Assembly (NCBI RefSeq): GCF_900107625.1
Contig: NZ_FNQK01000002.1
Location: 210,864-274,863, forward strand
DNA length: 64,000 bases
From: Bizionia paragorgiae
Lineage (GTDB): Bacteria > Bacteroidota > Bacteroidia > Flavobacteriales > Flavobacteriaceae
Direction of reading: 5' to 3'
Each line of letters starts with the position of its first letter. Position 1 is the first letter of the stretch. A program made the position numbers and the translations under genes. Below are positions 24,850-32,902 of the stretch, one piece after another. Below the pieces are notes generated by a model. That model made no database searches and was not told where the DNA came from. It was given only the letters and a program-made list of their open reading frames with translations.

Positions 24850-27048
24850 CTATTCTGGTGCTTTACCAATTAACTCAAAATCTAGGTGACGTTTCTCTAA
24901 ATCAGCTTGTTTTACTTTTACTACCACTTCGTCACCCAATTGGTACATGATTTTAGACTCTCGGCCAATAAGTGCAAATTGATCTTGATCAAATTCATAG
25001 TAATCGCCTTTAATATCTCTGGTTCTTACCATACCTTCACATTTATTAGAAATAATTTCTACATAAATTCCCCAATCGGTAACCCCAGAAATAACACCTA
25101 CAAATTCTTCATCTTTATGATCTTGCATAAAGCGGATTTGCATGTATTTAATAGAATCTCTTTCGGCTTTGGTCGCTAAGTATTCCATATTACTAGCGTG
25201 TTTACACTTCTCTTCGTACACTTCTGCACTAGCAGATTTCTCGCCATCTAAATACCGCTGTAGTAAACGGTGAGCCATCACATCTGGATAACGACGAATT
25301 GGCGATGTAAAGTGACTGTAATAATCGAAAGCCAAACCGTAATGACCAATATTATCGGTAGTATACTCGGCTTTACTCATAGTACGAATGGTTAAAGTAT
25401 CGACTAAATTTTGTTCTTTTTTACCTTGTACATCAGACAATAAAGTGTTTAAAGACGAGGCGATACTCTTGCGATCTTTAAAATTTAATTTATGTCCGAA
25501 TTTAGAAACGACCCCTTGAAGTGCCATTAATTTACTTTCGTCTGGCTCGTCATGCACACGATAAATAAAGGTTTTTTCTGGTTTTTGTTTCCCTATAAAT
25601 TCTGAAACTTTACGATTTGCTAAAAGCATAAATTCTTCAATTAATTTATTGGCATCCTTACTTGTTTTAAAAAACACGCCAACAGGATTTGCCTCTTCAT
25701 CTAAATCAAATTTTACTTCCAATTTATCAAAAGATAAGGCTCCAGAATCCATACGTTTTGCACGCATAATTTTCGCCAATTCATCCATTTTTAAAACCGC
25801 ATCGGCAATGGATTGATCAGTATTATAAGCTTCTCCGGTTAACGAAACGTCAGCGGGAATTTGAGTGCTTTTACTTTCTATAATAGCTTGGGCTTCTTCA
25901 TAAGCAAATCGAGCATCACTGTAAGTTACCGTTCGGCCAAACCATTCATTTTTAATTTCAGCTTTATTATTAAGTTCAAAAACAGCTGAAAAAGTGTATT
26001 TTTCTTCGTGCGGTCTCAGTGAACATGCACCATTTGAAAGAATTTCTGGTAACATGGGTACCACGCGATCTACTAAATAAACAGAGGTTGCACGTTCGTA
26101 AGCTTCATCGTCTAGAATGCTTCCTTCTTCTAAATAATGTGAAACGTCTGCAATGTGAATTCCTATTTCATAATTACCATTTTCTAAAACGGTAAAAGAT
26201 AAGGCATCATCAAAATCTTTCGCATCTTTAGGATCAATGGTAAAAGTTAAATCTTTACGCATATCACGGCGCTTAGCTATTTCCTCAGGTAAAATATCTA
26301 AGTTGATATTGCTAGCATAATCTTCTATTTCTTTTGGAAAGTCGTAAGGCAATCCATAATCGGCCAAAATAGCATGAATTTCGGTATTATGTTCTCCTGC
26401 TTTACCCAGTACTTTTATCACTTTTCCATTTGGAGAATCGGCTTTCTCTGGCCATTCTTCCATAGTAACTAAAACTTTATCGCCATCGTTGGCATTCATC
26501 GTTTTGTTAATAGGCACAAAAATATCTGTTTTCATTTTGTTACCATCAACTACTACAAATGCAAAGTTTTTTCCTTTATGAATTTGTATAACTCCTACAT
26601 AATCGGTTTTAGCACGTTTTATAATCTTGGTAATTTCGCCTTCGAGTTTACCTCGCTTTCTTCGTTTATAAACGTATAATTCTACTTCATCACCGTTTAA
26701 TGCTTTGTTAACATTGTTTGAAGCGATGTAAATATCATCTTCAAAATCATCGCAAATAACGTAACCGTTACCACGTTGGGCAGCATCGAAAATTCCAGTA
26801 TGGTATTCTGTATTATTTATTATTTGAAACTTGCCACGATCGACTTCTTTAATCTCTTCTTTCGCTTTTAATTTGGCAAGGGTTTTTATGATTTGGTTAC
26901 GACTACTAGCGTCGTTAAGTTGTAATTTTGAAGCTATTTGTTTATAGTTGAATGATTTGGTTCTATCATCTTTTAAAATACTTATAATAGTATTTGTAAG
27001 GTCGGAAATCTTATTATTTGAAGGTTTCCTTTTTTTCTTTTTTGTCAT
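24850..27048 (-). CDS. rnr: Ribonuclease R
   Basis: A 3'-5' processive exoribonuclease of the RNB family (732 residues) that degrades structured RNA. The Lys-rich N-terminus has a winged-helix segment (about 10-70), followed by cold-shock OB folds (about 75-240). The RNB domain carries the catalytic Asp cluster (DLTFTIDPKDAKDFDDALS, about 265-285). The C-terminal S1 domain has EEFVGVISGVTDWGIYVEI. It is the leftmost of two divergent genes that flank the proposed origin region. The -7 element TAACTTTGC (27183-27191) gives a leader of about 130 bases. Confidence 0.96.
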   Translation of the reverse strand: MTKKKKRKPSNNKISDLTNTIISILKDDRTKSFNYKQIASKLQLNDASSRNQIIKTLAKLKAKEEIKEVDRGKFQIINNTEYHTGIFDAAQRGNGYVICDDFEDDIYIASNNVNKALNGDEVELYVYKRRKRGKLEGEITKIIKRAKTDYVGVIQIHKGKNFAFVVVDGNKMKTDIFVPINKTMNANDGDKVLVTMEEWPEKADSPNGKVIKVLGKAGEHNTEIHAILADYGLPYDFPKEIEDYASNINLDILPEEIAKRRDMRKDLTFTIDPKDAKDFDDALSFTVLENGNYEIGIHIADVSHYLEEGSILDDEAYERATSVYLVDRVVPMLPEILSNGACSLRPHEEKYTFSAVFELNNKAEIKNEWFGRTVTYSDARFAYEEAQAIIESKSTQIPADVSLTGEAYNTDQSIADAVLKMDELAKIMRAKRMDSGALSFDKLEVKFDLDEEANPVGVFFKTSKDANKLIEEFMLLANRKVSEFIGKQKPEKTFIYRVHDEPDESKLMALQGVVSKFGHKLNFKDRKSIASSLNTLLSDVQGKKEQNLVDTLTIRTMSKAEYTTDNIGHYGLAFDYYSHFTSPIRRYPDVMAHRLLQRYLDGEKSASAEVYEEKCKHASNMEYLATKAERDSIKYMQIRFMQDHKDEEFVGVISGVTDWGIYVEIISNKCEGMVRTRDIKGDYYEFDQDQFALIGRESKIMYQLGDEVVVKVKQADLEKRHLDFELIGKAPE

Positions 27049-27806
27049 GTAATTGATTCGTTAATTCTTCTTAAAGATATTGATTAATTGTATTCTAGCA
27101 AATACTAAATTCAGAAGAAGAGCTTTTCTACCTAATGTAGCAAAGATGAATTTATTTATACTATCAATCTATTAAGATTACTGCAAAGTTACGTTTTATA
27201 AATTAAATCAATTTTAAGAGAACGTTAATTAAAAAAATAGTTTGTAAACATTTATTATATATATCATTTATTTCTTTTAAAATTTTAAAAAAAAAATAAT
27301 GCTTATTATAGTCTGTTAATAGCGGTATAACTTTTTAGTTATTTTTTTTGATTTGTAATCTCGAGTACATTATTAACATGTTATTACAGTGTTAATGTCT
27401 TAATTTTAAAGGGAATTAAAACTGTTGTTAACAACTGTTGATAACCTAAAACTCCCTGAGTGTTTTAATAAGTATTGTAATTTTTGATGTTGGTATCTGT
27501 AAATTTTCATTGAATAATTAAGCTAAAAAAAAGTGCTAACTTTTTTGGTATATTCATGTTGATTTTGGTTTGTAAAATTTTTGATAGAATCCTAATTAAA
27601 GTTTTAAAAAAGAATAAGAAGATATTAACAAGTAATGAAGATTAAAACCAAGAGAAGTTAACAATGGATTAATTTTGTTTATAAACGACCTATTTCCTCT
27701 TTTATAACAGATAATTTTGAAGTTAGCTCATTTTAACATCAGTTTTAGTATTCTATATATTAACTTTATAGCTTAAAAACACAACAACATTAAATACTAT
27801 TAAATA
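27049..27806. other. Non-coding AT-rich region; candidate replication origin
   Basis: There are 758 bases with no gene between divergent rnr and rpiB. The stretch 27241-27300 has only about four G or C in 60, which suits a duplex-unwinding element. To its right are several TGTTAA/TTAACA words. There is a 12-bp palindrome GTTGTTAACAAC (27424-27435), and TGTTGATAA follows directly at 27436-27444; its complement TTATCAACA differs from the DnaA box TTATCCACA by one base. By hand count G and C are equal in 27061-27300 (about 21 and 22), while G exceeds C in 27301-27720 (about 62 and 38). This is inference; other roles such as long regulatory leaders are possible. Confidence 0.45.
27183..27191 (-). 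promoter_or_regulatory. rnr promoter (-7 and -33)
   Basis: The plus strand GCAAAGTTA is TAACTTTGC on the minus strand, an exact TAnnTTTGC match. A CAA at 27209-27211 gives a minus-strand TTG 17 bases away as the -33 element. Confidence 0.65.
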
Positions 27807-28244
27807 ATGACTATTTCAATTGGAAATGACCACGCGGGAACCGAGTATAAGTATGCTATTATCAAGCATTTAGAATCTAAGGGCTTCACGGTAAAAAACT
27901 ATGGTACCGATGCTAGTGATAGTGTAGATTACCCAGATTACGTTCACCCCGTAGCTCAAGATGTAAATAATAAGACTGTGGATTTTGGTATTTTAATTTG
28001 TGGTAGCGCAAATGGTGTGGCTATTACAGCTAACAAATATCAACATGTACGTGCTGGGATTTGTTGGATTAACGAAATTACCGCCTTAACCCGTCAGCAT
28101 AACAATGCTAACATAATGTGTATTCCTGCACGTTATACAGCTATTCAACAGGTGTTGACTATGGTTGATACCTTTTTAGAGACTGAATTTGAAGGTGGTA
28201 GACACCAAAGTAGAGTAGATAAAATACCTGCGTCTTCTTGTTAA
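27807..28244 (+). CDS. rpiB: Ribose-5-phosphate isomerase B
   Basis: Interconverts ribose 5-phosphate and ribulose 5-phosphate in the pentose phosphate pathway (145 residues; RpiB/LacAB family). It has the N-terminal GNDHAGTEYK motif with His9, the active-site Cys65 in ILICGSANGVAI, and RAGICW. It is followed 1 base later by a CDF transporter gene and then by a GNAT gene, giving a tight three-gene plus-strand set. It is the first plus-strand gene to the right of the proposed origin region. Confidence 0.95.
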   Translation: MTISIGNDHAGTEYKYAIIKHLESKGFTVKNYGTDASDSVDYPDYVHPVAQDVNNKTVDFGILICGSANGVAITANKYQHVRAGICWINEITALTRQHNNANIMCIPARYTAIQQVLTMVDTFLETEFEGGRHQSRVDKIPASSC

Positions 28245-28245
28245 T

Positions 28246-29151
28246 ATGAGTGAATCACCAAAACAAACGCTTCCAGTATTAACAGGAAACAATCTTTTAA
28301 TTTCTATAATTTTAAATATAGGAATTACGGCTGCTCAAGTTGTTGGTGGGTTAGTTTCTGGAAGTTTAAGTTTGTTAAGTGATGCCTTGCATAATTTTAG
28401 TGATGTTTTATCGCTAATAGTGAGTTTTATAGCGACAAAATTAAGTAAACAAAAAGCCTCTGTTGATAAAACCTTCGGATACAAGAGAGCCGAAATATTA
28501 GCTGCTTTTATTAATGCCTTTACCTTAATTATAGTTGCTATTTTGTTAATAATAGAAGCTGTAAAACGTTTTAAAGTACCCGAAGTTATAGGATCGGATT
28601 TAGTTATCTGGTTATCCATTTTAGGAATTGTAGCTAATGGTTTGAGTGTCTTGCTTTTAAAAAAGGATGCCAAGCATAATATTAATATGCGTAGTGCCTA
28701 TTTACACTTATTAACAGATATGTTAGCAAGTGTTGCCGTTTTAATTGGCGGACTGTTAATGAAGTATTTTGAGTGGTATTGGATAGATAGTGTGCTCACT
28801 TTTTTAATCGCCTTATATCTTATTTGGGTCGGATTCGATTTATTAAAAACGTCAACTAAAATGCTGATGCTTTTTACACCCGAAGCTATTAATTTAGAAG
28901 ATGTCGTTACCACTGTTAATAGCTTAGCTAAAGTAAGAATGTTACACCATGTTCATATTTGGCATTTAAGTGATACTGAAGTGCATTTGGAAGCACATTT
29001 AGACTTAGAAGAAGATATTACGACTTCAGAATTTAATGTGTTACTAGGTCAAATAGAATCGCTTTTATATCAAGAATTTAGCATTAATCATATTACTATT
29101 CAACCCGAATACAAGAAAGAAGACCCGAAAGAAATTATTGTTCAAGATTAA
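28246..29151 (+). CDS. Cation diffusion facilitator (CDF) transporter
   Basis: A 301-residue divalent metal/proton antiporter, probably for Zn2+ export. Six membrane segments are visible in residues 15-205. Metal-site motifs are SDALHNFSD in helix 2 (the HxxxD type common to Zn exporters) and LLTDMLASV in helix 5. A cytoplasmic C-terminal domain (about 210-295) with HHVHIWHLSDTEVHLEAHL is typical of the ZitB/CzcD subgroup. The start ATG lies 1 base after the rpiB stop, so translation is probably coupled. Confidence 0.93.
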   Translation: MSESPKQTLPVLTGNNLLISIILNIGITAAQVVGGLVSGSLSLLSDALHNFSDVLSLIVSFIATKLSKQKASVDKTFGYKRAEILAAFINAFTLIIVAILLIIEAVKRFKVPEVIGSDLVIWLSILGIVANGLSVLLLKKDAKHNINMRSAYLHLLTDMLASVAVLIGGLLMKYFEWYWIDSVLTFLIALYLIWVGFDLLKTSTKMLMLFTPEAINLEDVVTTVNSLAKVRMLHHVHIWHLSDTEVHLEAHLDLEEDITTSEFNVLLGQIESLLYQEFSINHITIQPEYKKEDPKEIIVQD

Positions 29152-29155
29152 AATT

Positions 29156-29602
29156 ATGATAAAAATTCAAGTCAAACCTTTTGATGCATTAACTCTTAAT
29201 GAGTTGTATTCTATTTTACAATTACGAAGTGAAGTGTTTGTTGTAGAACAGGATTGCGTGTATCAAGATATCGATGGTAAAGACCATAAAGCACTTCATA
29301 TTATAGGGTATAAAAATAATAAAATTATAGGGTATACACGTGTTTTTGCTCCAGGAGATTATTTTGATTTAGCCAGTATAGGTCGTGTAGTTGTTGCTAA
29401 AAGCGAGCGTAATCACAACTATGGTTACGATATTATGACAGCATCTATTGAAGCTTTACGAATTCACTTTAAAACGTCTCACATTCATATTTCGGCACAA
29501 TGCTACCTAAAAAAGTTCTATAATAATCTTGGGTTTAAAGCTACGGGAGACGAGTATTTAGAAGATGGAATACCGCATATGGCCATGGTGTATAAGCAGT
29601 AA
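29156..29602 (+). CDS. GNAT family N-acetyltransferase (ElaA-like)
   Basis: A 148-residue acetyltransferase of the ElaA subgroup, shown by LRSEVFVVEQDCVYQDIDGKDH near the N-terminus, the acetyl-CoA region RVVVAKSERNHNYGYDIM, and AQCYLKKFYNNLGF near the end. The acceptor substrate is unknown. I chose the ATG at 29156 (MIKIQVKPFDA), 4 bases after the CDF stop; an upstream in-frame start would overlap the CDF gene. The stop codon abuts the stop codon of the convergent OmpA gene with no base between. Confidence 0.87.
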   Translation: MIKIQVKPFDALTLNELYSILQLRSEVFVVEQDCVYQDIDGKDHKALHIIGYKNNKIIGYTRVFAPGDYFDLASIGRVVVAKSERNHNYGYDIMTASIEALRIHFKTSHIHISAQCYLKKFYNNLGFKATGDEYLEDGIPHMAMVYKQ

Positions 29603-30472
29603 TTATTTGGTAGATTTCCCAATATAAGTAACTAAAATTTCAACACGACGATCAAATTTCGGATCACCACCTAAAGGAAATTTTCGTCTTAAACCAACGT
29701 ATTTCATACGTCTTTTATCAACGCCTTTACGGGCTAAATAATCATAAATATACTGTGCTCGTGCAACCGATAAATTCCGCTTTTTTGTTCTTTTATCGAT
29801 AGCATCTCTACTCATTTGAGTGCAACACACATGACCCTGAATGGTAAAATAAATGTTGTCGTGTTGTACTAAAACCTTAGCAAGATGCTCTAAAGTTTTA
29901 CGTGATTCGGCAGTGATATAACTGTAATTGGTTTTAAAATAAATATTATCCAATCTAATTTTATCTCCTTTTTTAAGTTCTCCTTTTGACAAATCATCAA
30001 TGGATTTTTCTAACTTATCTTTTGGTTTATCGTCCGCTTTACTATCAGATTTCGTTGGCGTTTTCTGGGGCTGTTTAGGTGTAACTATAATTTCTACTTT
30101 ACGATTTAAGCCTCTAATTTTACTAATTTCTTTTTCATTTAAAACCTTTAAAAGTATAATCCCTTTTCCATCTACATTAGTTATTAAATCAGGATCTATT
30201 CCGTAGCCTGAAAACATGTCTTTTATAGCATCAGCACGGTTTTGGGAGAGTTCTAAATTATATGCGCTAGTGCCTCTATCGTCTGTAAATCCATATATAG
30301 AAACCTTAGCAATATCAATCGTGTCCAATTCCGAGATAAACAATAAGAGTCTGTTTTCTTCGGTTAAAGGCACATTGTATTTATCGGTATCAAAGTAAAC
30401 ATCGTGTGTGATTTCTTTTTGAGAATACACGATATTAGATAGTAATAGTAGTATAAAAAGTACTTTATTCAT
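29603..30472 (-). CDS. Protein with two OmpA-like domains
   Basis: A 289-residue exported protein (signal peptide to about residue 17, IVYSQ). A first OmpA/MotB-like domain (about 20-130) has DVYFDTDKYNVPL and the peptidoglycan-side motif NLELSQNRADAIKDMF. A Lys/Pro/Asp-rich linker (about 132-160) leads to a second such domain (about 170-285) with DNIYFKTNYSYITAES and NLSVARAQYIYDYLARKGV. Both likely bind peptidoglycan, so the protein may bridge strands or tether a complex. Two adjacent Cys (HVCCTQ) lie in the second domain. It is convergent with the GNAT gene, and no terminator fits between them. Confidence 0.82.
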   Translation of the reverse strand: MNKVLFILLLLSNIVYSQKEITHDVYFDTDKYNVPLTEENRLLLFISELDTIDIAKVSIYGFTDDRGTSAYNLELSQNRADAIKDMFSGYGIDPDLITNVDGKGIILLKVLNEKEISKIRGLNRKVEIIVTPKQPQKTPTKSDSKADDKPKDKLEKSIDDLSKGELKKGDKIRLDNIYFKTNYSYITAESRKTLEHLAKVLVQHDNIYFTIQGHVCCTQMSRDAIDKRTKKRNLSVARAQYIYDYLARKGVDKRRMKYVGLRRKFPLGGDPKFDRRVEILVTYIGKSTK

Positions 30473-30502
30473 AAGGCTTTTTTAAACCGATAAACACTTT
30501 AA

Positions 30503-32146
30503 TTAGTTTAAATACTTTTTGTATTTCGACGGACTTTTTAAAATATCTGTTGCTTTTTTTATTTCGCTATTATGTACTTTATAATACTCGTATAATCCTT
30601 CTCTGTATACATAACGCTTAACGATTTCGTCTGTTAATAAGTCCAATAATTGCGTTTTATTTTCGTCTAGAGCATCTTGCTTATATTGGTTTAAGTTTGC
30701 AATAAGTGTACTGTAATCCTTTTTTATATTATCGGTTAGGTTTTCAGTTTTAGAAATTTCGAACGCTTTAGCAAACGATTTTTCAGTTTCGGTTTCGAAA
30801 GAGAAATTGGTTTCTTTAAGGTAATTTTTAAAGCTTTTAAAATCGGCATCTGTTAACTTAAAATCCGATATATCTTTTATAGGATGGCTGTAATAGTAAT
30901 TCGTTGCAAAATCAAAAATACTCTGTGTACTCAAAATAGCGTTTGTAATCGCTGAATTCTTAGAATGTTCTAAAATTTCATCTGGAAAAACCCCACCACC
31001 ATCAAATACTTTTCTACCATTTTTAGTTTTAAAGACATTATAATCTTTTTGTTTTACACGAACAGCGTTTCCTTTTTCGTCTTTATTCCAATAGTCTAAA
31101 GCTTGAATACAACGTCCAGAAGGTGTGTAATAACGCGAAATAGTTAATTTGATTTGTGTTCCATAAGTTAATTTTTTTGGACGCTGAACGAGACCTTTTC
31201 CAAAACTACGTGAGCCTACAATCACTGCGCGATCTATATCTTGAAGAGTTCCTGCAACAATTTCACTTGCCGAGGCACTTTTACCATTAATGAGTACCAC
31301 TAAAGGAATTTCGGTGTCTATAGGTTCATTTTTTGTGTAATAGGTACGGTTGTATTTTTTTACTTTAGATTTTGTACTCACCACTAATTGTTCTTTAGGA
31401 ACAAATAAATTAACAACGTTAACCGCTTCGTTTAATAAGCCTCCTGGGTTACCACGGAGATCTAAAATTATAGATTTTGCACCTTGTGCTTTTAAATCTT
31501 TTAAAGCATATCCTGTTTGTGAAGATGCTTTAGAATTAAACTTTTTTAACACGATATACCCGGTATTTTCATCAATCATTGAAAAATGAGGAACGGCGTC
31601 AATCTCTATTTCCGAGCGTTTAATGGACGTTGTTTTAGTTTTACCTTGGCGGACATAAGTTATTTCTAAACTCGAGTTTGGAGAGCCTTTAAGCAGGTTT
31701 GAGGCATCATCGTCATAATCCTTAACAGCAACACCATCGACAATAGTTATTTCATCTCCAGCTTTTAAACCAGCAAGATCGGCTGGGTAACCTTTATAGG
31801 GTTCGATGACTAATAATTTATCTTTAAAAGTTTTTATACTTGCTCCTACACCAGTATAATCTCCGGTTTGCTTTATTCGGGCTGCTTCTACATCCTGTTC
31901 GTTGTAAAATATGGTATACGGATCCAATTCTGTAAGCATACTTTTAATGGCATTATCCATTAAGTCCCCAGGATTGGTTTTATCCACATAATTCATATTT
32001 AATTCTTTAAAAAGCGTGGTAAATATTTCTATTTGTTTCGCTATTTCAAAAAAATCACTTTGGTATGTTTTAAAACCTGTGGTCCCAATAAATAGTAAGA
32101 TGGCTATAATGGGGATAAGAATTTTTCTTTTTAATAGTGCTTTCAT
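30503..32146 (-). CDS. S41 family C-terminal processing peptidase
   Basis: A 547-residue Tsp/CtpA-like periplasmic serine protease that trims or degrades proteins from the C-terminus. It has one N-terminal membrane segment or signal anchor (about 9-25), a PDZ domain around 85-170 (GVGASIKTFKDKLLVIEPY), and the S41 core with LRGNPGGLLNEAV, the serine motif GKSASASE (288-295) and Lys317 in SFGKG. A helical C-terminal region of about 150 residues follows. It lies 30 bases upstream of the OmpA-domain gene on the same strand. A TAGGTTTG element (32225-32232) may be its promoter. Confidence 0.93.
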   Translation of the reverse strand: MKALLKRKILIPIIAILLFIGTTGFKTYQSDFFEIAKQIEIFTTLFKELNMNYVDKTNPGDLMDNAIKSMLTELDPYTIFYNEQDVEAARIKQTGDYTGVGASIKTFKDKLLVIEPYKGYPADLAGLKAGDEITIVDGVAVKDYDDDASNLLKGSPNSSLEITYVRQGKTKTTSIKRSEIEIDAVPHFSMIDENTGYIVLKKFNSKASSQTGYALKDLKAQGAKSIILDLRGNPGGLLNEAVNVVNLFVPKEQLVVSTKSKVKKYNRTYYTKNEPIDTEIPLVVLINGKSASASEIVAGTLQDIDRAVIVGSRSFGKGLVQRPKKLTYGTQIKLTISRYYTPSGRCIQALDYWNKDEKGNAVRVKQKDYNVFKTKNGRKVFDGGGVFPDEILEHSKNSAITNAILSTQSIFDFATNYYYSHPIKDISDFKLTDADFKSFKNYLKETNFSFETETEKSFAKAFEISKTENLTDNIKKDYSTLIANLNQYKQDALDENKTQLLDLLTDEIVKRYVYREGLYEYYKVHNSEIKKATDILKSPSKYKKYLN

Positions 32147-32453
32147 TTTTACTTTTTTATAACTTCAGTATTTTAAAATAGATATGAATTTTTTCGCCTT
32201 CTATACACCATCGCGATATTAAAACAAACCTAATAAAAATAAAGATACGTGTTTATTAACAGATTTTAAGCGCATTCAATAATTAAAAGACCTCATAAAT
32301 CTTAATGTAAACCACCTCATAGTTTTAGGTATTTACTCTAAATCGCTATTTAAATTGTGATGCTCTCACCTTTGAAATGCGATAAATAAAACTAAAATTT
32401 TGCCCTATCTGTTTTACTATTTTGTTCTAAATAATTTAGAGCAAGATACTAAC
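32147..32453. other. Intergenic stretch of 307 bases between rnpA and the S41 gene
   Basis: I see no open frame with gene-like content here, no tRNA and no strong hairpin with a T-run. A minus-strand TAGGTTTG (plus strand CAAACCTA at 32225-32232) matches TAnnTTTG and could serve the S41 gene with a leader of about 75 bases. The rest is AT-rich without obvious repeats. Confidence 0.5.
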
Positions 32454-32816
32454 TTATTGCGCTAAAAATTTAGTGAATAAGGCCTTCATTTTTGTATCCA
32501 TAAAATTAAAATCGGGCATGTCTTTACTGTTATATAAAATCATAAACGAATAGTTAGACCTATTGTTATTGAGCAACATGTTTTTATTAAGGCGGTAGGC
32601 TTCACGCATTAAGCGTTTTATTCGAATACGATCTACAGCACGTTTAAAATTACGTTTACTTACAGAAACTCCTGCTTTTAGATTGCTATCCGTTTTTAAA
32701 TACACTAAGCGTAAGGGATAAGCAGACACCGATCTACCTTCGGTAAATAGTTGTTCTATTGCTTTTTGGCTCTTTAATTTTTCGGCCTTATTGTAAGTGT
32801 ATCTTTCGTTTTCCAT
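32454..32816 (-). CDS. rnpA: Ribonuclease P protein component
   Basis: A basic 120-residue protein partner of the RNase P RNA, which removes tRNA 5' leaders. The N-terminal substrate-leader strand is AEKLKSQKAIEQLFTEG and the signature helix is KRAVDRIRIKRLMREAYR. rpmH, which often sits beside rnpA in other phyla, is absent here. A CAAAGGTA (minus-strand TACCTTTG, 32824-32831) lies 7 bases upstream of the ATG as a possible -7 element, which again implies a very short leader. Confidence 0.95.
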   Translation of the reverse strand: MENERYTYNKAEKLKSQKAIEQLFTEGRSVSAYPLRLVYLKTDSNLKAGVSVSKRNFKRAVDRIRIKRLMREAYRLNKNMLLNNNRSNYSFMILYNSKDMPDFNFMDTKMKALFTKFLAQ

Positions 32817-32850
32817 AAGACTTCAAAGGTAATAATGCTAAGCCAATAAA

Positions 32851-32877
32851 AAAACCTCATCTGTACGATGAGGTTTT
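32851..32877 (-). terminator. Terminator of the M1 peptidase gene
   Basis: The 11-bp perfect stem AAAACCTCATC/GATGAGGTTTT has a 5-base loop and lies just after the M1 gene stop. Flanking A and T runs make it usable on both strands. Confidence 0.85.
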
Positions 32878-32902
32878 AAAATTTACAAGAAATGAATGCG
32901 TC

